A stretch of 64,000 bases of DNA from an uncultured Roseburia sp. (GTDB lineage Bacteria; Bacillota; Clostridia; Lachnospirales; Lachnospiraceae), in NCBI GenBank assembly GCA_934309475.1, contig CAKRDK010000002.1:1-64000 (forward strand). The letters are read 5' to 3'. Made by a program: the position numbers and the translations under genes. Below, one piece after another: positions 27,538 through 36,686 of the stretch. The notes under the pieces are model-generated. The model saw only the letters and a list, made by a program, of their open reading frames with translations. It made no database searches and was not told the origin of the DNA. The stretch's first letter is position 1; each line of letters opens with the position of its first letter.

Positions 27538-28578
27538 TTATGCCACACCCCTTTCACCTGCTTTTGCCAGTTTTTTCGCCTGTTTCTCTGCTTTGATTCT
27601 GGCACGTTTTGCCTTGTAGGACTCATCCTCACATTCCGCATCACGGAACACGTATTTAAAGAACAGTTTCTGTAAAATCGTACATGCAAAAATAATCACT
27701 AACAAAACGACTGCCATCGCACACGCAAGACCAACTTTCTGGCTTGTATGGGCAATTGTATTCATGATAACGAAATAGGTTCCGGTTCCGTTTGCACCGC
27801 TTGTGATAACGAATGGCGGTTCAAATGCGCTTAAGGAACCTGTGATAGATAAAATTACATTTAACGTTACAATTGTCTTGATACTTGGCAGAATAATATG
27901 TTTAAACTGCTCAAATTTATTTGCACCATCTAACTCCGCCGCCTCATAAAGTTCTGCGTCTACCGACATGATGGCACCGATGAACAATACCATATTCTGT
28001 CCGAAATAACGCCATACTGAGGTTGCCACTAAGGACCAGTTGTTGACCGACTGGTCTTTGAGCCAGTATGGAAGATTGTCTAGTTGAAATCCACACCACT
28101 GTAAAATCGTATCGAACACAAAACCTCTGGTGTAGAAAAATTTAAAGATAAACCCAATTGCAATACCACTGATTAAGTACGGGAATAACATCAATCCCTT
28201 AAAGAAGTTTCCTCCTTTTACCTTAAAGCTTAAGATTGTCGCAAGATAGAGTGCTAATACAAGCTGTATGATGGCACCTACTATATAGTAGACACTTAAT
28301 TTCAATGCGCCAAAGCAGTCATCACGCTTAAACACATCAATATAATTCTGCCAACCTACAAACACACGCTTTTCTACCGGCGTCGAATATTTCATTTTAT
28401 AAAAACTGAATTTTACCATCTCGCCGAACGGCAGATAGGTAAATACAAATAATAACAGCAGCGGAATCACCGTAAATCCCATGCAGATTAATACCTGCTG
28501 CCCTTTTCTGCTTTTTGCCCATTCAAGAAAATGAAAAGGCTTTTTTTCTTTCTTTTCTTTCACAACCGTTGCTGCCAT
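27538..28578 (-). CDS. ABC sugar transporter permease, MalF-like
   Basis: About 346 residues from ATG at 28578 (MAATVVKEKKEKK), chosen because GGAGG lies 10 bases upstream; nearer in-frame ATGs at 28605 and 28587 sit badly relative to it. Six membrane segments with the coupling motif YEAAELDGANKFEQFKHIILPSIKTI (about 215-240). A charged Lys/Arg-rich C-terminal tail (KAKRARIKAEKQAKKLAK) lies in the cytoplasm. Partner of the MalG-like permease. Confidence 0.93.
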   Translation of the reverse strand: MAATVVKEKKEKKPFHFLEWAKSRKGQQVLICMGFTVIPLLLLFVFTYLPFGEMVKFSFYKMKYSTPVEKRVFVGWQNYIDVFKRDDCFGALKLSVYYIVGAIIQLVLALYLATILSFKVKGGNFFKGLMLFPYLISGIAIGFIFKFFYTRGFVFDTILQWCGFQLDNLPYWLKDQSVNNWSLVATSVWRYFGQNMVLFIGAIMSVDAELYEAAELDGANKFEQFKHIILPSIKTIVTLNVILSITGSLSAFEPPFVITSGANGTGTYFVIMNTIAHTSQKVGLACAMAVVLLVIIFACTILQKLFFKYVFRDAECEDESYKAKRARIKAEKQAKKLAKAGERGVA

Positions 28579-28670
28579 GTTTTCCATTCCTCCATGTCTG
28601 TACATGTAACACCTGTTTTTTTACTTTTTCAGGGGAACCGGAAGCGGCTTCTCCCGATTCCCGCCTGAAC

Positions 28671-30083
28671 TTATTCTGTTACTTCAATTCCATTTAATTC
28701 CTGTGCATCTGTCCATGCCTGGTTCCACTCATCCATAATCTCATCGAATGTCATATCTCCGTTAGAAGCATGCTCGATAATCTTTTGAATCTTTTCGTTA
28801 CCGCCTGCATTAATATTCAACTCAGAATCGCTGTTCATGGTATTTAAGAAATCTTCCTCTCCTGCTACGGATGGCTCATCCTCTAAGAGTGTTACGCCGT
28901 CAAAGGAAAGCTTTGTCTCATTGCTTCCTGCCACGATTGGAAGTCCGTCTTCGTTATAAGAGAAGCCTGATTTTTCCGTCATCCATTTTACAAATACCAT
29001 GGCTGCTGCCTGCTCATCCGCAGATGCGTTTACATTGATACCGTAAGAGTAGTCAGCGCCTGCTGCTGCATACTGCTCGCCGTCAATTGTGATTGGGAAT
29101 GGCATATAAGCAATGTCTGCTCCGTTATCACCTGCCGCCTCCATCTGTGGATATGCCCAGGAACCGAGTACCATACAGCCGATTTCACCATTGTTAATCA
29201 TGCTCTTGCAGCCTTCCCAGTCTGTTGTGGAGAAGTCATCCTCTGTCAGACCGTCTGCAACTGCATCGTATAAAATCTTGTAAACGGCGTAGGCATGTGT
29301 GTCATCCCCGTAATTCTGGAACGGGTCCTGTGTGTGTACCAGTTTCTGATTCATGTATGTATTATCACCGGTTGCATTTGTTCCGATGTAAGCATCCCAT
29401 GCTCCCATAGTCCATCCAGCTGCATAGTTGGTATAAAGCGGAATCGCATCTGTCTTGTCTTTGATTGCTTTTAATGCATCAATGAACTCTTCCGGTGTCT
29501 TTGGAAGTTCTGTGATGCCTGCCTCCTCAAAAACTTTCTTATTGTATACAATACCCTGTGTTGTCGCGGTAGAAGGAACTCCATATACTTCTCCGCCATA
29601 CTCCCAGGTTGTTGCGTAATTAATCTGTGTTTTCATGGTGTCTAAATCACCATAAGAAAGGAAATAAGAACTTAAGTCTGCTTTATCGACCTGCGGAATC
29701 ATCATGATTGTCTCATAATCACCTGACTGTAAATGGGTCAGTGCATTGTCCGCATAGTTGGTATCTGTGGTAAGTTCTACCGTAATGTTTGGATACATCT
29801 CATTGAATGCTGCGATATACTCTTTCCATGTTGTACCGTTGTAGTTATCTGACTCTAAATCGGTACGATGATTGTACAGGCTGATGGTCGCCGTCAGGTC
29901 TGTGTAATCCTCACCTAATGTGATATCTGCGTAGCTGATATCACCTCCTGCTGCAGTGCTGCCTGTCTCTGTACCAGCAGCGGCTCCAGTGCCCTCACCT
30001 TTTCCCTCTGCGCTTCCGCAAGCTGCCATGCCAGCTGTCATTGCAGCAACTAACAATACTGCTACTAACTTTTTCGCTTTCAT
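28671..30083 (-). CDS. Sugar-binding lipoprotein of the mannooligosaccharide ABC transporter
   Basis: 470 residues. A lipoprotein signal MKAKKLVAVLLVAAMTAGMAAC places the lipidated Cys at 22, followed by a Gly/Ser/Thr-rich tether and a family 1 solute-binding fold (GDYETIMMIPQVDKADLSSYF, YGVPSTATTQGIVYNKKVFEEAG, GEIGCMVLGSWAYPQ). AAGGAGG 9 bases upstream supports the start. It is the first gene of the minus-strand operon and faces the mannanase gene, with an 18-bp sequence shared at both promoters. Ligand specificity for beta-mannooligosaccharides is inferred from the locus; in related bacteria this protein decides uptake preference. Confidence 0.93.
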   Translation of the reverse strand: MKAKKLVAVLLVAAMTAGMAACGSAEGKGEGTGAAAGTETGSTAAGGDISYADITLGEDYTDLTATISLYNHRTDLESDNYNGTTWKEYIAAFNEMYPNITVELTTDTNYADNALTHLQSGDYETIMMIPQVDKADLSSYFLSYGDLDTMKTQINYATTWEYGGEVYGVPSTATTQGIVYNKKVFEEAGITELPKTPEEFIDALKAIKDKTDAIPLYTNYAAGWTMGAWDAYIGTNATGDNTYMNQKLVHTQDPFQNYGDDTHAYAVYKILYDAVADGLTEDDFSTTDWEGCKSMINNGEIGCMVLGSWAYPQMEAAGDNGADIAYMPFPITIDGEQYAAAGADYSYGINVNASADEQAAAMVFVKWMTEKSGFSYNEDGLPIVAGSNETKLSFDGVTLLEDEPSVAGEEDFLNTMNSDSELNINAGGNEKIQKIIEHASNGDMTFDEIMDEWNQAWTDAQELNGIEVTE

Positions 30084-30109
30084 AATAAAAATTTCCTCCT
30101 TCTTGTTTC

Positions 30110-30131
30110 TGTCACTTTTTTGTAACTTAAT
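30110..30131. promoter_or_regulatory. Candidate AraC-type operator, binding-protein side
   Basis: TGTCACTTTTT followed by TGTAACTTAAT: two direct half-sites TGTnACTT one helical turn apart. It starts 4 bases past the -10 and so covers the expected transcription start of the SBP operon. The 18 bases ACTTTTTTGTAACTTAAT (30114-30131) recur exactly at 30365-30382. Confidence 0.55.
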
Positions 30132-30360
30132 TTTATTATATTTATTTCTCTTTTTTAGTCATCAATTATTCTTGCTTTTTATCATCTATTCTTGATATTA
30201 TTACCATTTTCCACATAATAGCTAAATTTACAGTGCATTTTTTGTCTATTTTTACATGTAACATTTTATTTTTTATCCTATATTTTACATTTTGTTACTT
30301 AATTTTTAGCTTATTTTTTCTTTTCCTTGCAATTCAATTATTAATATGTTAGGTTGGATT

Positions 30361-30382
30361 TGTAACTTTTTTGTAACTTAAT
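30361..30382. promoter_or_regulatory. Candidate AraC-type operator, mannanase side
   Basis: TGTAACTTTTT followed by TGTAACTTAAT, 29 bases upstream of the mannanase ATG. It differs from the copy at 30110-30131 in one of 22 positions and has the same orientation on the + strand. Confidence 0.55.
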
Positions 30383-30410
30383 AACAACAAAGTAAAGGAG
30401 AAGTTAAAAA

Positions 30411-31814
30411 ATGAAAAGAATGAAAACCTGGAAACTCGTGTTGGGAACCTTAGAGGCAATCGCGTTGTCCGTAACCTCACTTTTTACCGGCACCGGTACT
30501 ATCGATGCACATGCCGCACAAAAGGGGTTCTATGTAAGCGGCACAAGCATCTGCGATGCAAACGGAAATGAATTTGTCATGAGGGGCATCAACGTAGCGC
30601 ATGCATGGTACGCCTCCTACACCGAGGAATCTTTAAAGGCAATCGCCGATACCGGAGCAAATACCGCACGAATCGTGGTCTCCGATGGAAAGCAGTACAC
30701 ACGCACAACCAAGGAAGAACTGAACAACATTGTAAAATGGTGTAAAGAAAATGAGCTGGTATGCATCCTTGAAGTACACGATGCAACCGGCAGCGACAAC
30801 ACTTCTGATTTAGATGCTGCAGTCGACTACTGGCTCGATATGAAAAGCGTCTTAAGCGGCAATGAGGACACCGTTATTTTAAATATTGCCAACGAATGGT
30901 ACGGCACCTGGAACGGTGCAGCATGGGCATCAGGTTATCAGTCTGCCATCTCTGAAATCCGCGATGCCGATATCTCTAACCTGATTATGGTCGATTGTGC
31001 CGGATGGGGACAATATCCTGATTCCATCCGCGATTACGGCAGGTCGGTCTTTGATTCGGACAAAGAGCACAACACGGTCTTTTCCATCCATATGTACGAA
31101 TATGCCGGCGGCGATTCTTCTACGGTCAAGGCAAACATTGATCATGCACTCGGCACCGGTGTGCCTGTCGTCATCGGGGAATTTGGTGCCGAACACACCA
31201 ACGGAGATGTGGATGAAGCCACTATTATGAATTACTGTCAGGAAAAGAAAGTCGGATACCTCGGCTGGTCCTGGAAGGGAAATAACTCCGACCTCGCCTT
31301 TTTGGATATCGCAAATGACTGGACAGGCACAAGTTACACAAGCTGGGGAAATACACTGATTAACGGTACCAACGGCATCCGTGCAACCTCACAGAAATGT
31401 TCTGTCTTTACCTCTTCCGGTTCCACGGAAGGAGACCCTTACACCTCCCTGTTCTGGGGCAATTCCACTGCCTCCCCATGGTGTCAGGCTGTCTCTGTCC
31501 TGACTTCTAAGAACGGCGGTTCCTTCGATGCCGGAAAACTTGCTTCTGACGGATATTTCTATGTTGAATTTTCCGGCAAGCCGCATCAGATTGAGTTCAT
31601 CTTACAAAGCTGGTCGGGCGGCGCCGAATGGGCAAAAGTAAAGGCAAGCGAATACGGAAGTGCAAACGGACATTACTATGCAAAATTCTCTTACCGCAAC
31701 TGCGTTTCTGCCTTCGGCCGTTCCGATTTTGCGAACTGTCTTGACCAGATTCATGTCGGTGCAGCGAAAAATACCACTACCGTATATTCCGTCTGCTACT
31801 GCAGCCAGCCTTAA
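30411..31814 (+). CDS. Secreted GH5 endo-beta-1,4-mannanase with unknown C-terminal domain
   Basis: 467 residues. A signal peptide covers about 1-35 (MKRMKTWKLV..., cut near AHA-AQ). Residues 37-330 are a GH5 domain of the subfamily 8 mannanase type: FVMRGINVAHAWY, acid/base E162 in ILNIANEWYG, IHMYEYAGG, nucleophile E257 in PVVIGEFGAEH, and LGWSWKGN. Residues about 340-467 (PYTSLFWGNSTASPWCQAVSVL onward, with WSGGAEWAKV) form a separate module I cannot name; a carbohydrate-binding role is likely. There is no anchor, so the enzyme is released. It hydrolyses mannan to oligosaccharides for the divergent transporter operon. AAAGGAG 9 bases upstream. Confidence 0.88.
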   Translation: MKRMKTWKLVLGTLEAIALSVTSLFTGTGTIDAHAAQKGFYVSGTSICDANGNEFVMRGINVAHAWYASYTEESLKAIADTGANTARIVVSDGKQYTRTTKEELNNIVKWCKENELVCILEVHDATGSDNTSDLDAAVDYWLDMKSVLSGNEDTVILNIANEWYGTWNGAAWASGYQSAISEIRDADISNLIMVDCAGWGQYPDSIRDYGRSVFDSDKEHNTVFSIHMYEYAGGDSSTVKANIDHALGTGVPVVIGEFGAEHTNGDVDEATIMNYCQEKKVGYLGWSWKGNNSDLAFLDIANDWTGTSYTSWGNTLINGTNGIRATSQKCSVFTSSGSTEGDPYTSLFWGNSTASPWCQAVSVLTSKNGGSFDAGKLASDGYFYVEFSGKPHQIEFILQSWSGGAEWAKVKASEYGSANGHYYAKFSYRNCVSAFGRSDFANCLDQIHVGAAKNTTTVYSVCYCSQP

Positions 31815-31921
31815 TCCGGGGTTATCCCTTTGCAACCTGACTTATATCCGTTATAATTAAGATTAGAACGTATTACTTAAGAAATTCATCCGCACACTGC
31901 GGGCAGAAATGGAGCAGACCT

Positions 31922-32767
31922 ATGAAGCTTGATACTTTATTTGAAGAACATCTTTTTCCTGCATGCAACACGATGCCGGGATTTTTCCATACGATTTCCG
32001 GTGGACATCACATCTGTGCGTCCCCCGTTTCCTATGAGACACCAAGTTCTCCTGCCTGTCTTCTGCTGTATACCAATCAGGATTCCCTCTCTCTTATGAC
32101 CGGAGAGGGAACCCCGCAGGTGCAGGTGCTTGCCGCAAACAGCCTGCTTTTTCTGCCGGCTGGGATGTCTTTCCGGCTTGATATCATGATGCCGGGAGCA
32201 GACTTTTATTTTCTGGCATTTGAAGGGGACGCCGGTGCCTTTTACTTTTCTGAAATGGCATTTGAGCATGGTTTTCTCTACTTAGAGACTTATCCCTCTT
32301 CCCTGCTCTCCCCACTGCGGGCAATCTACAGCACGATATCAGATTCAAAGCGTCTCCTTATGCACCACCGCTATCTGACGGACTTTCTGACGGACTGCCT
32401 TCTTTTCCAGAAAAAGATTCCGGAGCGGGATTTCTCTGCCGTTCCGAATTATCTGTTAGAGATCAAATCCTACCTCGACCATTTTTATACCGAGGCAATC
32501 TCTTTAAAAGTCTTAGAGGAGCGCAGCGGTTATAATCAGTATCGTATCTGCCGTGATTTCAGCCATTATTTTGAAATTTCACCGCTTCAATATTTGAACC
32601 GCCTGCGGCTCGAAAAGGCAAAAAAATTACTGCTGACCTCAGATGTTCCCATCCACGAAGTCGGCAGCATGGTAGGCATTGAAAATACAACGCATTTTAT
32701 TAATCTGTTCAAGCGTTCCGAACATGTGACTCCGCTTGTGTACCGGGAGCAGAACGGAGAAGTTTAA
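31922..32767 (+). CDS. AraC family transcriptional regulator
   Basis: 281 residues. The N-terminal part (about 30-130) is a cupin-like sensor with LLFLPAGMSFRLDIMMPG. The C-terminal 100 residues hold two helix-turn-helix units: ISLKVLEERSGYNQYRICRDFSHYFEISPLQYLNRLRLEKAKKLL and HEVGSMVGIENTTHFINLFKR. It follows the mannanase by about 107 bases on the same strand and ends at its own terminator. It is the natural candidate to bind the TGTnACTT direct repeats and to respond to mannooligosaccharides; this is inference. Confidence 0.9.
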   Translation: MKLDTLFEEHLFPACNTMPGFFHTISGGHHICASPVSYETPSSPACLLLYTNQDSLSLMTGEGTPQVQVLAANSLLFLPAGMSFRLDIMMPGADFYFLAFEGDAGAFYFSEMAFEHGFLYLETYPSSLLSPLRAIYSTISDSKRLLMHHRYLTDFLTDCLLFQKKIPERDFSAVPNYLLEIKSYLDHFYTEAISLKVLEERSGYNQYRICRDFSHYFEISPLQYLNRLRLEKAKKLLLTSDVPIHEVGSMVGIENTTHFINLFKRSEHVTPLVYREQNGEV

Positions 32768-32800
32768 AAAGGGTGTGCCGTCTGGCACACCCTTCTCTGT
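32766..32800. terminator. Terminator between AraC and LacI regulator genes
   Basis: Perfect stem GGGTGTGCC-GTCT-GGCACACCC (32771-32792) with A5 on the left and a T-rich right side; serves both convergent genes. Confidence 0.85.
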
Positions 32801-33825
32801 TATTTCAAAAGCTTCTTGACACTATCTTTATAGACAAGTTTTCCCTCTATAATTGTAATTCCATGGTGGTATGGTTTCTTTTCGATTTTGCCGATAATAA
32901 TATCCACCGTTCTTGTCGCCATATCCCACATATCAACCTCATAAGTTGTAATCTCAATATCGCACAGTCCCGGATAAAGGTAATTATCATAACCGACAAC
33001 CGAAATATCGTCCGGCACACGGTAGCCGTCTGCCTGTAATTTTTTAATCAATTCACTCGCGGTCAAATCGCAGTTGCAAACGAATGCGGTCGGCATATCG
33101 TCCGGCAGCTTCATCAGGTTCTCCCGGTCAATACGGCCGTCTTCCATATGACGGTCCGGAATCACCCATTCCTGCGGAACCTCTTTTCCATGCTCCATCA
33201 TGGACTTCAGGTAGCCGAGGTAACGGTCCGTGATACTTCCAGTCGCTAAGATGGTTCCCACATAAGCGATTTTCTCATGTCCCATCTCAAACAGATAATT
33301 CGTCAACGCATACGCGCCATAATAGCTGTCCGAGATAACCGCATCTTTGCTCTGCTTCTCATCGGAATAATCCAAATATACAAATGGAACTTTCGCTTCT
33401 GCCTCTAAGTGCTCTAAATAATCCTTGTCCAGACGTCCGATTACCACGATTCCATCCACTTTCTGCTCTGCAAGCAGATTCGGAATATTGCCATTCTCCT
33501 CTTCTTCCTGTGAAACCACTTCCAGAAGTGCAAAGCATCCGTTCGATGCCGTCTTTGCGAGAACCATCTGATACATCTGCCAATAGAATGTATCGTACTT
33601 GTCTAAATATGCCTGTGAAATTAAAATTCCAACGTTATAGCCTTTCTGCACTTTTTCACGACGGGTCGCAGACGGCTGCTTATAGCCGAGTTCATCTGCA
33701 AGTTTCTTTATCTTCTCACGCATCTCTTCGCTGACACCTTTTTGATCTGAAAGTGCTTTCGATACTGTAACTGTGCTGACATTTAATTTTTCTGCAATAT
33801 CTGCAAGTTTTACCGCTTTTGCCAT
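32800..33825 (-). CDS. LacI family transcriptional regulator
   Basis: 341 residues. The N-terminal helix-turn-helix VKLADIAEKLNVSTVTVSKALS and hinge (LADELGYKQPSA) are typical, followed by a periplasmic-binding-like sugar domain (GYNVGILISQAYL, KVDGIVVIGRL, DDISVVGYDNYLYPG). It is the last gene of the pgm-nudix-GH36-lacI operon, with 15 bases after GH36, so it is produced with the enzymes it probably controls. The likely signal is a sugar from mannan or galactomannan breakdown. Its binding site was not identified. Confidence 0.92.
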   Translation of the reverse strand: MAKAVKLADIAEKLNVSTVTVSKALSDQKGVSEEMREKIKKLADELGYKQPSATRREKVQKGYNVGILISQAYLDKYDTFYWQMYQMVLAKTASNGCFALLEVVSQEEEENGNIPNLLAEQKVDGIVVIGRLDKDYLEHLEAEAKVPFVYLDYSDEKQSKDAVISDSYYGAYALTNYLFEMGHEKIAYVGTILATGSITDRYLGYLKSMMEHGKEVPQEWVIPDRHMEDGRIDRENLMKLPDDMPTAFVCNCDLTASELIKKLQADGYRVPDDISVVGYDNYLYPGLCDIEITTYEVDMWDMATRTVDIIIGKIEKKPYHHGITIIEGKLVYKDSVKKLLK

Positions 33826-33840
33826 GTTATCTTCCCTCTT

Positions 33841-36039
33841 TTACTCCTTTTTTCGTACCAGATGAAATAATTTTCCCTGAAAATCTCCCCACGGATTCTG
33901 AACCGGAAGTCCGGCGTGCATCAGCAGATCTCCGCCAAATGTCTGTCCCGTCTCTCCTTCGATTTCATACCGGAAGGATGGCTCTAATCCCTTTAACCGG
34001 ATGCGTCTGCTGTGATAGTTCGGCCGGTTCAGCACTTGTACAAAAGTTACCATCGCTTCTTCCTTATCTTTCGACACAATCATGTAACAGTCGTACTCGT
34101 GATTGCTGCTGTAGGATGCAATTCTGTAGTAATCGCCCCTGCGCACCAGATCATTGTATTTGTGATACATCGCCACCTGCTGCGGAATCATCTCCTGCTG
34201 CTCTTTTGCAATCTTTGTGATATCAAGTTCGTAGCCAAACGTTCCCGCCAAAGCCACATATCCTCTTGTCTCAAACGGTGTCACTCTTCCGACCGTATGA
34301 TTCGGACAGTCGGAGACATGCGCTCCCATCGCAGAAAGCGGATAAATCAGCGCTGTTCCCTCCTGAATCTTCAGACGCTCGATGGCATCTGTATCATCGG
34401 AACACCAAATCTGCGGGCTGTAATAGAGCATGCCCGGATCAAATCTCGCACCTCCACCGGAACAGTTTTCCAGCAAAAGATCCGGAAATTCCTTCACCAG
34501 ACGCTCCTGCAGTTCATACAGTCCCAGCACATAGCGGTGGTACAGTTCTCCCTGCCTGTCTGCCTTTAAACAGACACTTCCGATGTCACTCAACTGACGG
34601 TTCATATCCCATTTTACATATTCAATATTGGCGCTTCTTAAAATCTTTGCCACGCTTTCATAAGTATAATCCAAAACATCTCTTCTCGTCAAATCCAAAA
34701 CATACTGATTGCGGCACAAAGATGGTGTCCTTCCCGGAATCGCAATCGCCCAGTCAGGATGTGCCTCATACAGTTTTGAATCCGGCGATATCATCTCAGG
34801 CTCAAACCAGATTCCAAACTTCATGCCAAGCTTATTGACCTCATCGACCAGATAAGTTAAACCACCTTTTAATTTTTCTTCATTCACAATCCAGTCACCA
34901 AGGCTGCAGTCATCCGAATTGCGGTGTCCAAACCATCCATCATCCATGACCAGCATCTCAATTCCTAGCTCTGATGCCTGTTTTGCAATCTGAATCAGCT
35001 TTTCCTCATTAAAATCAAAATAAGTTGCTTCCCAGTTGTTAATCAGAATCGGACGTTTCGTGTCACGGTATTTTCCCCGGATGAGGTGATTCCGGTACAA
35101 ATCATGGAAATTGCGGCTCATCTGCCCCATTCCTGCTGCCGAGTAGGTCAAAACTACTTCCGGCGCTACAAAAGAATCTCCCGGCTCTAATTCCCAGCAG
35201 AAATTCTCCGGATGAATTCCCATCATAATGCGGAGATTATCGAACTGGTTTTTCTCAATCTGCGCGTAAAAATTGCCCGAATAGACAAAGTGCATGGCAT
35301 AGACTTCCCCGGCGTCTTCTGTCGCGTTTTTCTCTTTCCATGCCACAAAAGGGTGCTCCTGATGTGAAGACTCCCCGCGGACAGAACCCACACTCTGCTT
35401 TCCATGGGCAATCGGCCGCTCCTCAATCTGACGCTCCCTTGCCCAGGAGCCATGCAGGCTTACCATCTCAAACGAATGATCGTCCATATCAAGACTCGCC
35501 GAGAGCACCTTGGTCAGATAAACTTCTTCTCCGCCGGCATTTTTTACAATGACGCTTCTCGTTATAACATCTTCCTGTGAAAATACGGTGTAAAGTAAAT
35601 CCGCCTCCAACCCGATTGCATCGTCTTGGCAATGTAATATTAAAGTCTGCGTTTTTTCCTCTCCCGAAAAAGTGGATGGCAGCCCTTTTAACGTTGGCTT
35701 TTCTTCCGTTATCTCATGGGAGACATACTGAAACTGCACCGCCACATGACCGGCTTTTGTGCGGACTGCGACAGCACTTTCCCTGTAATCCCCCAGTCCA
35801 TTTCCCGGATATTCCATTGGAAAGGAATCCAAAAATGACGTTCTCTCTCTGTTGTTGACACTTGGCACAAACGGTGCTTCCTGCGTGCGAAGCAGATAGC
35901 CCGCCTCCTGTCTTGTAATTTTTGCCCCATAATAAACATGTCCGATAAACTTCTCATCATCCACGATTCGAATTACATATGTAGTATTCTTTGTGTCCAG
36001 CCAAAAGCTCTGGTCTTTTTCCTCATAAAAAATAGACAT
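33841..36039 (-). CDS. GH36 alpha-galactosidase
   Basis: 732 residues, full length for the large GH36 enzymes. An N-terminal beta-supersandwich (about 1-310) is followed by the barrel with MLVMDDGWFGHRNSDD (365-377), nucleophile D478 in YVKWDMNRQ, ENCSGGGARFD (524-534) and acid/base D548 in IWCSDDTDAIERL. No signal peptide, so it removes galactose side chains from imported galactomannan oligosaccharides, freeing the backbone for GH130 enzymes; raffinose-type sugars are possible alternatives. The gene lies 11 bases after the Nudix gene and has GGAGAAGG at the start. Confidence 0.93.
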   Translation of the reverse strand: MSIFYEEKDQSFWLDTKNTTYVIRIVDDEKFIGHVYYGAKITRQEAGYLLRTQEAPFVPSVNNRERTSFLDSFPMEYPGNGLGDYRESAVAVRTKAGHVAVQFQYVSHEITEEKPTLKGLPSTFSGEEKTQTLILHCQDDAIGLEADLLYTVFSQEDVITRSVIVKNAGGEEVYLTKVLSASLDMDDHSFEMVSLHGSWARERQIEERPIAHGKQSVGSVRGESSHQEHPFVAWKEKNATEDAGEVYAMHFVYSGNFYAQIEKNQFDNLRIMMGIHPENFCWELEPGDSFVAPEVVLTYSAAGMGQMSRNFHDLYRNHLIRGKYRDTKRPILINNWEATYFDFNEEKLIQIAKQASELGIEMLVMDDGWFGHRNSDDCSLGDWIVNEEKLKGGLTYLVDEVNKLGMKFGIWFEPEMISPDSKLYEAHPDWAIAIPGRTPSLCRNQYVLDLTRRDVLDYTYESVAKILRSANIEYVKWDMNRQLSDIGSVCLKADRQGELYHRYVLGLYELQERLVKEFPDLLLENCSGGGARFDPGMLYYSPQIWCSDDTDAIERLKIQEGTALIYPLSAMGAHVSDCPNHTVGRVTPFETRGYVALAGTFGYELDITKIAKEQQEMIPQQVAMYHKYNDLVRRGDYYRIASYSSNHEYDCYMIVSKDKEEAMVTFVQVLNRPNYHSRRIRLKGLEPSFRYEIEGETGQTFGGDLLMHAGLPVQNPWGDFQGKLFHLVRKKE

Positions 36040-36050
36040 TTCCTTCTCCT

Positions 36051-36671
36051 TTAAAATTCTAAAAATGCAAACGGATTCTCTTCCTCCGCACGCAAAAACT
36101 GGGTCAGAAGGTATCCGGCACGCAGGGTAAGCTGTCCTGTCCGCAAAATCTCCTGCGCTTCGTTTTTCCCGACAAAGACAACCTCGATATCTTCTGTATC
36201 TTCTAATCCTTCCTTACTGACAATGCCCGTAACCGTCCCGTACACCGTCCCGTTTAATTCATCGGAAAAGCCCGGCGCTAAATAGAGCGGTTTCCGAAAA
36301 CATGCCTCGCCGCCCTCATACGGTGTGAAATCAAGTCCCGTCTCCTCTTTCATCTCACGGACTGCCGCCTGCTCCATCGTCTCCCCGGCTTCGATTAATC
36401 CCGCCGGAAGTTCATACAGATATTCATCCACCGGATAGCGGTACTGCCGTATCATCACAAGGCGGTGCGGTTCTTCCGCTGTCACAGCATAAACTGCCAT
36501 TCCCGTCGCTTCTTTTGCATGCGTTTTTATCTTGATGTGTTCTTCCGCATCACGGGAGACAAAGTAGTAGCGGAATTCTTCCCCGCTCTTTCGCAATGCT
36601 TCTATCTCGTAGAGATTTAGGAACGGATTCTCTGTCAACTTTTTCGTTCCACGATATTTTTTCTGACCCAT
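36051..36671 (-). CDS. Nudix hydrolase (ADP-ribose / ADP-sugar pyrophosphatase type)
   Basis: 206 residues from ATG at 36671; the longer GTG start at 36680 has no better ribosome site. The complete Nudix box is GLIEAGETMEQAAVREMKEETGL (GX5EX7REUXEEXGU) at about residue 95-117. A following FRKPLYLAPGFSDEL resembles the ADP-ribose pyrophosphatase group, which splits ADP-ribose or ADP-sugars to AMP and sugar phosphate. It sits between pgm and GH36. Removal of unwanted nucleotide sugars is a guess. Confidence 0.88.
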   Translation of the reverse strand: MGQKKYRGTKKLTENPFLNLYEIEALRKSGEEFRYYFVSRDAEEHIKIKTHAKEATGMAVYAVTAEEPHRLVMIRQYRYPVDEYLYELPAGLIEAGETMEQAAVREMKEETGLDFTPYEGGEACFRKPLYLAPGFSDELNGTVYGTVTGIVSKEGLEDTEDIEVVFVGKNEAQEILRTGQLTLRAGYLLTQFLRAEEENPFAFLEF

Positions 36672-36686
36672 TTTTACCACTGCCTT

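Larger units (their letters stand above)
30084..30410. promoter_or_regulatory. Divergent control region between binding protein and mannanase
   Basis: 327 very AT-rich bases. Minus-strand promoter: TATAAT (complement of 30135-30140) and TTGATG (complement of 30160-30165), 19-base spacing. Plus-strand promoter: TTGCAA at 30327-30332 with a weak -10 near 30345-30354. A further half-site-like TTGTTACTTAATTTT lies at 30292-30306 and a short palindrome TTACATGTAA at 30252-30261. Confidence 0.6.
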
